Of a stretch of DNA of 5,212 bases, positions 4,993-5,212 are shown in pieces. The translations under genes and the position numbers were made by a program. Position 1 is the stretch's first letter; the number at the start of each line of letters is the position of its first letter. Source of the stretch: an uncultured Verrucomicrobium sp. GTDB lineage: Bacteria; Verrucomicrobiota; Verrucomicrobiia; Methylacidiphilales; GAS474. The stretch lies in contig CAISZB010000055.1 of the NCBI GenBank assembly GCA_903889845.1, forward strand, positions 1 to 5,212, in the 5' to 3' direction. The notes under the pieces were generated by a model. It had not been told where the DNA came from and did no database searches. It saw nothing but the letters and a program-made list of their open reading frames with translations.

Positions 4993-5212
4993 ATGGCTGA
5001 ACCGACCCCCTCCATCGCCTCCCTCCTCTCCCGGACCCAGATCGGCTTCGCCTTCACCGTCGTCCTGCTGAGCGGGATCGTCTTCGGCGGGGCGCAGGTC
5101 TTCCGGCTCGTCTCCGGCGGGCAGGAGGGCGCCGCCTTCGTCGCCCACGCGGAAGCCGCCGCGTTGGCCGGCAGCGTCTCCGCCGCCGATGCCGACCGGA
5201 TCCAGACCGACC
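4993..5212 (+). CDS. Membrane-anchored protein, possibly a sensor; 3' end missing
   Basis: Open reading frame of 73 codons running off the right edge, starting MAEPTPSIASLLSRTQ. After a short cytoplasmic-style N terminus with Arg14 comes a hydrophobic stretch at about residues 17-38 (IGFAFTVVLLSGIVFGGAQVF), then Arg38 and a polar, alanine-rich segment that includes AHAEAAALAGSVSAADADR. This is the layout of a signal anchor followed by an extracytoplasmic sensing region, as at the front of histidine kinases, chemoreceptors or nucleotide cyclases, but no family can be named from the visible part. In-frame TAA at 4966-4968 limits the start; ATG at 4993 is the first usual codon after it. It follows the esterase gene by 102 bp with a hairpin between, so it may be a separate unit. 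Codon use matches its neighbours. Confidence 0.7.
   Translation, partial: MAEPTPSIASLLSRTQIGFAFTVVLLSGIVFGGAQVFRLVSGGQEGAAFVAHAEAAALAGSVSAADADRIQTD

Overview
This is a GC-rich, densely coded bacterial window (clearly above 60% G+C by eye, with third codon positions strongly G/C). The gene mix is DivK-like single receiver domains, a RhaR-like AraC regulator, a Pseudomonas stutzeri-type L-rhamnose isomerase and a large sialate-O-acetylesterase-like SGNH esterase. It would fit a polysaccharide-degrading Verrucomicrobiota or Planctomycetota bacterium. That placement is an inference from gene style; nothing in the window is a taxonomic marker.

Left end (1-635, plus strand): two consecutive response-regulator receiver domains. 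The first is cut by the window edge. The second starts one base after the first one's stop codon and is complete at 124 aa. They look like paralogues and share a 21-base identical stretch around the conserved VKPINTR segment. The second stops at base 635, and the last codon of the next gene, which converges on it, begins at base 636.

Middle (636-2916): an AraC-family regulator on the minus strand and an L-rhamnose isomerase (rhaI) on the plus strand are divergent across only 88 bp. That gap holds a good sigma70-type promoter for the regulator (TTGAAA, 17 bp, CATAAT), an extended -10 for rhaI (TGC TAAAAT) almost abutting it, and a perfect 7+7 bp dyad (AAAATCC GGCA GGATTTT) lying over both. This is the layout of a local sugar-responsive switch: the regulator probably senses L-rhamnose or a rhamnose-derived signal and controls rhaI and perhaps itself. 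The regulator promoter predicts a transcript starting within a few bases of its GTG codon, so its mRNA may be leaderless.

Right side (3001-4890): a 629-aa SASA/SGNH-hydrolase-type carbohydrate esterase with a large C-terminal beta-rich extension follows rhaI after 84 bp and may be co-transcribed with it. It could remove acetyl groups from rhamnose-containing or other acetylated glycans, but its substrate cannot be read from sequence. No signal peptide is seen. A hairpin after its stop codon may be a weak terminator. The last gene (from 4993) runs off the right edge and starts with a membrane anchor followed by what looks like an extracytoplasmic region, as in a sensor protein.

No RNA genes, CRISPR arrays, insertion sequences or attachment sites were seen. 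No wholly new system is obvious; the most interesting part is the compact divergent control region at 1599-1686.
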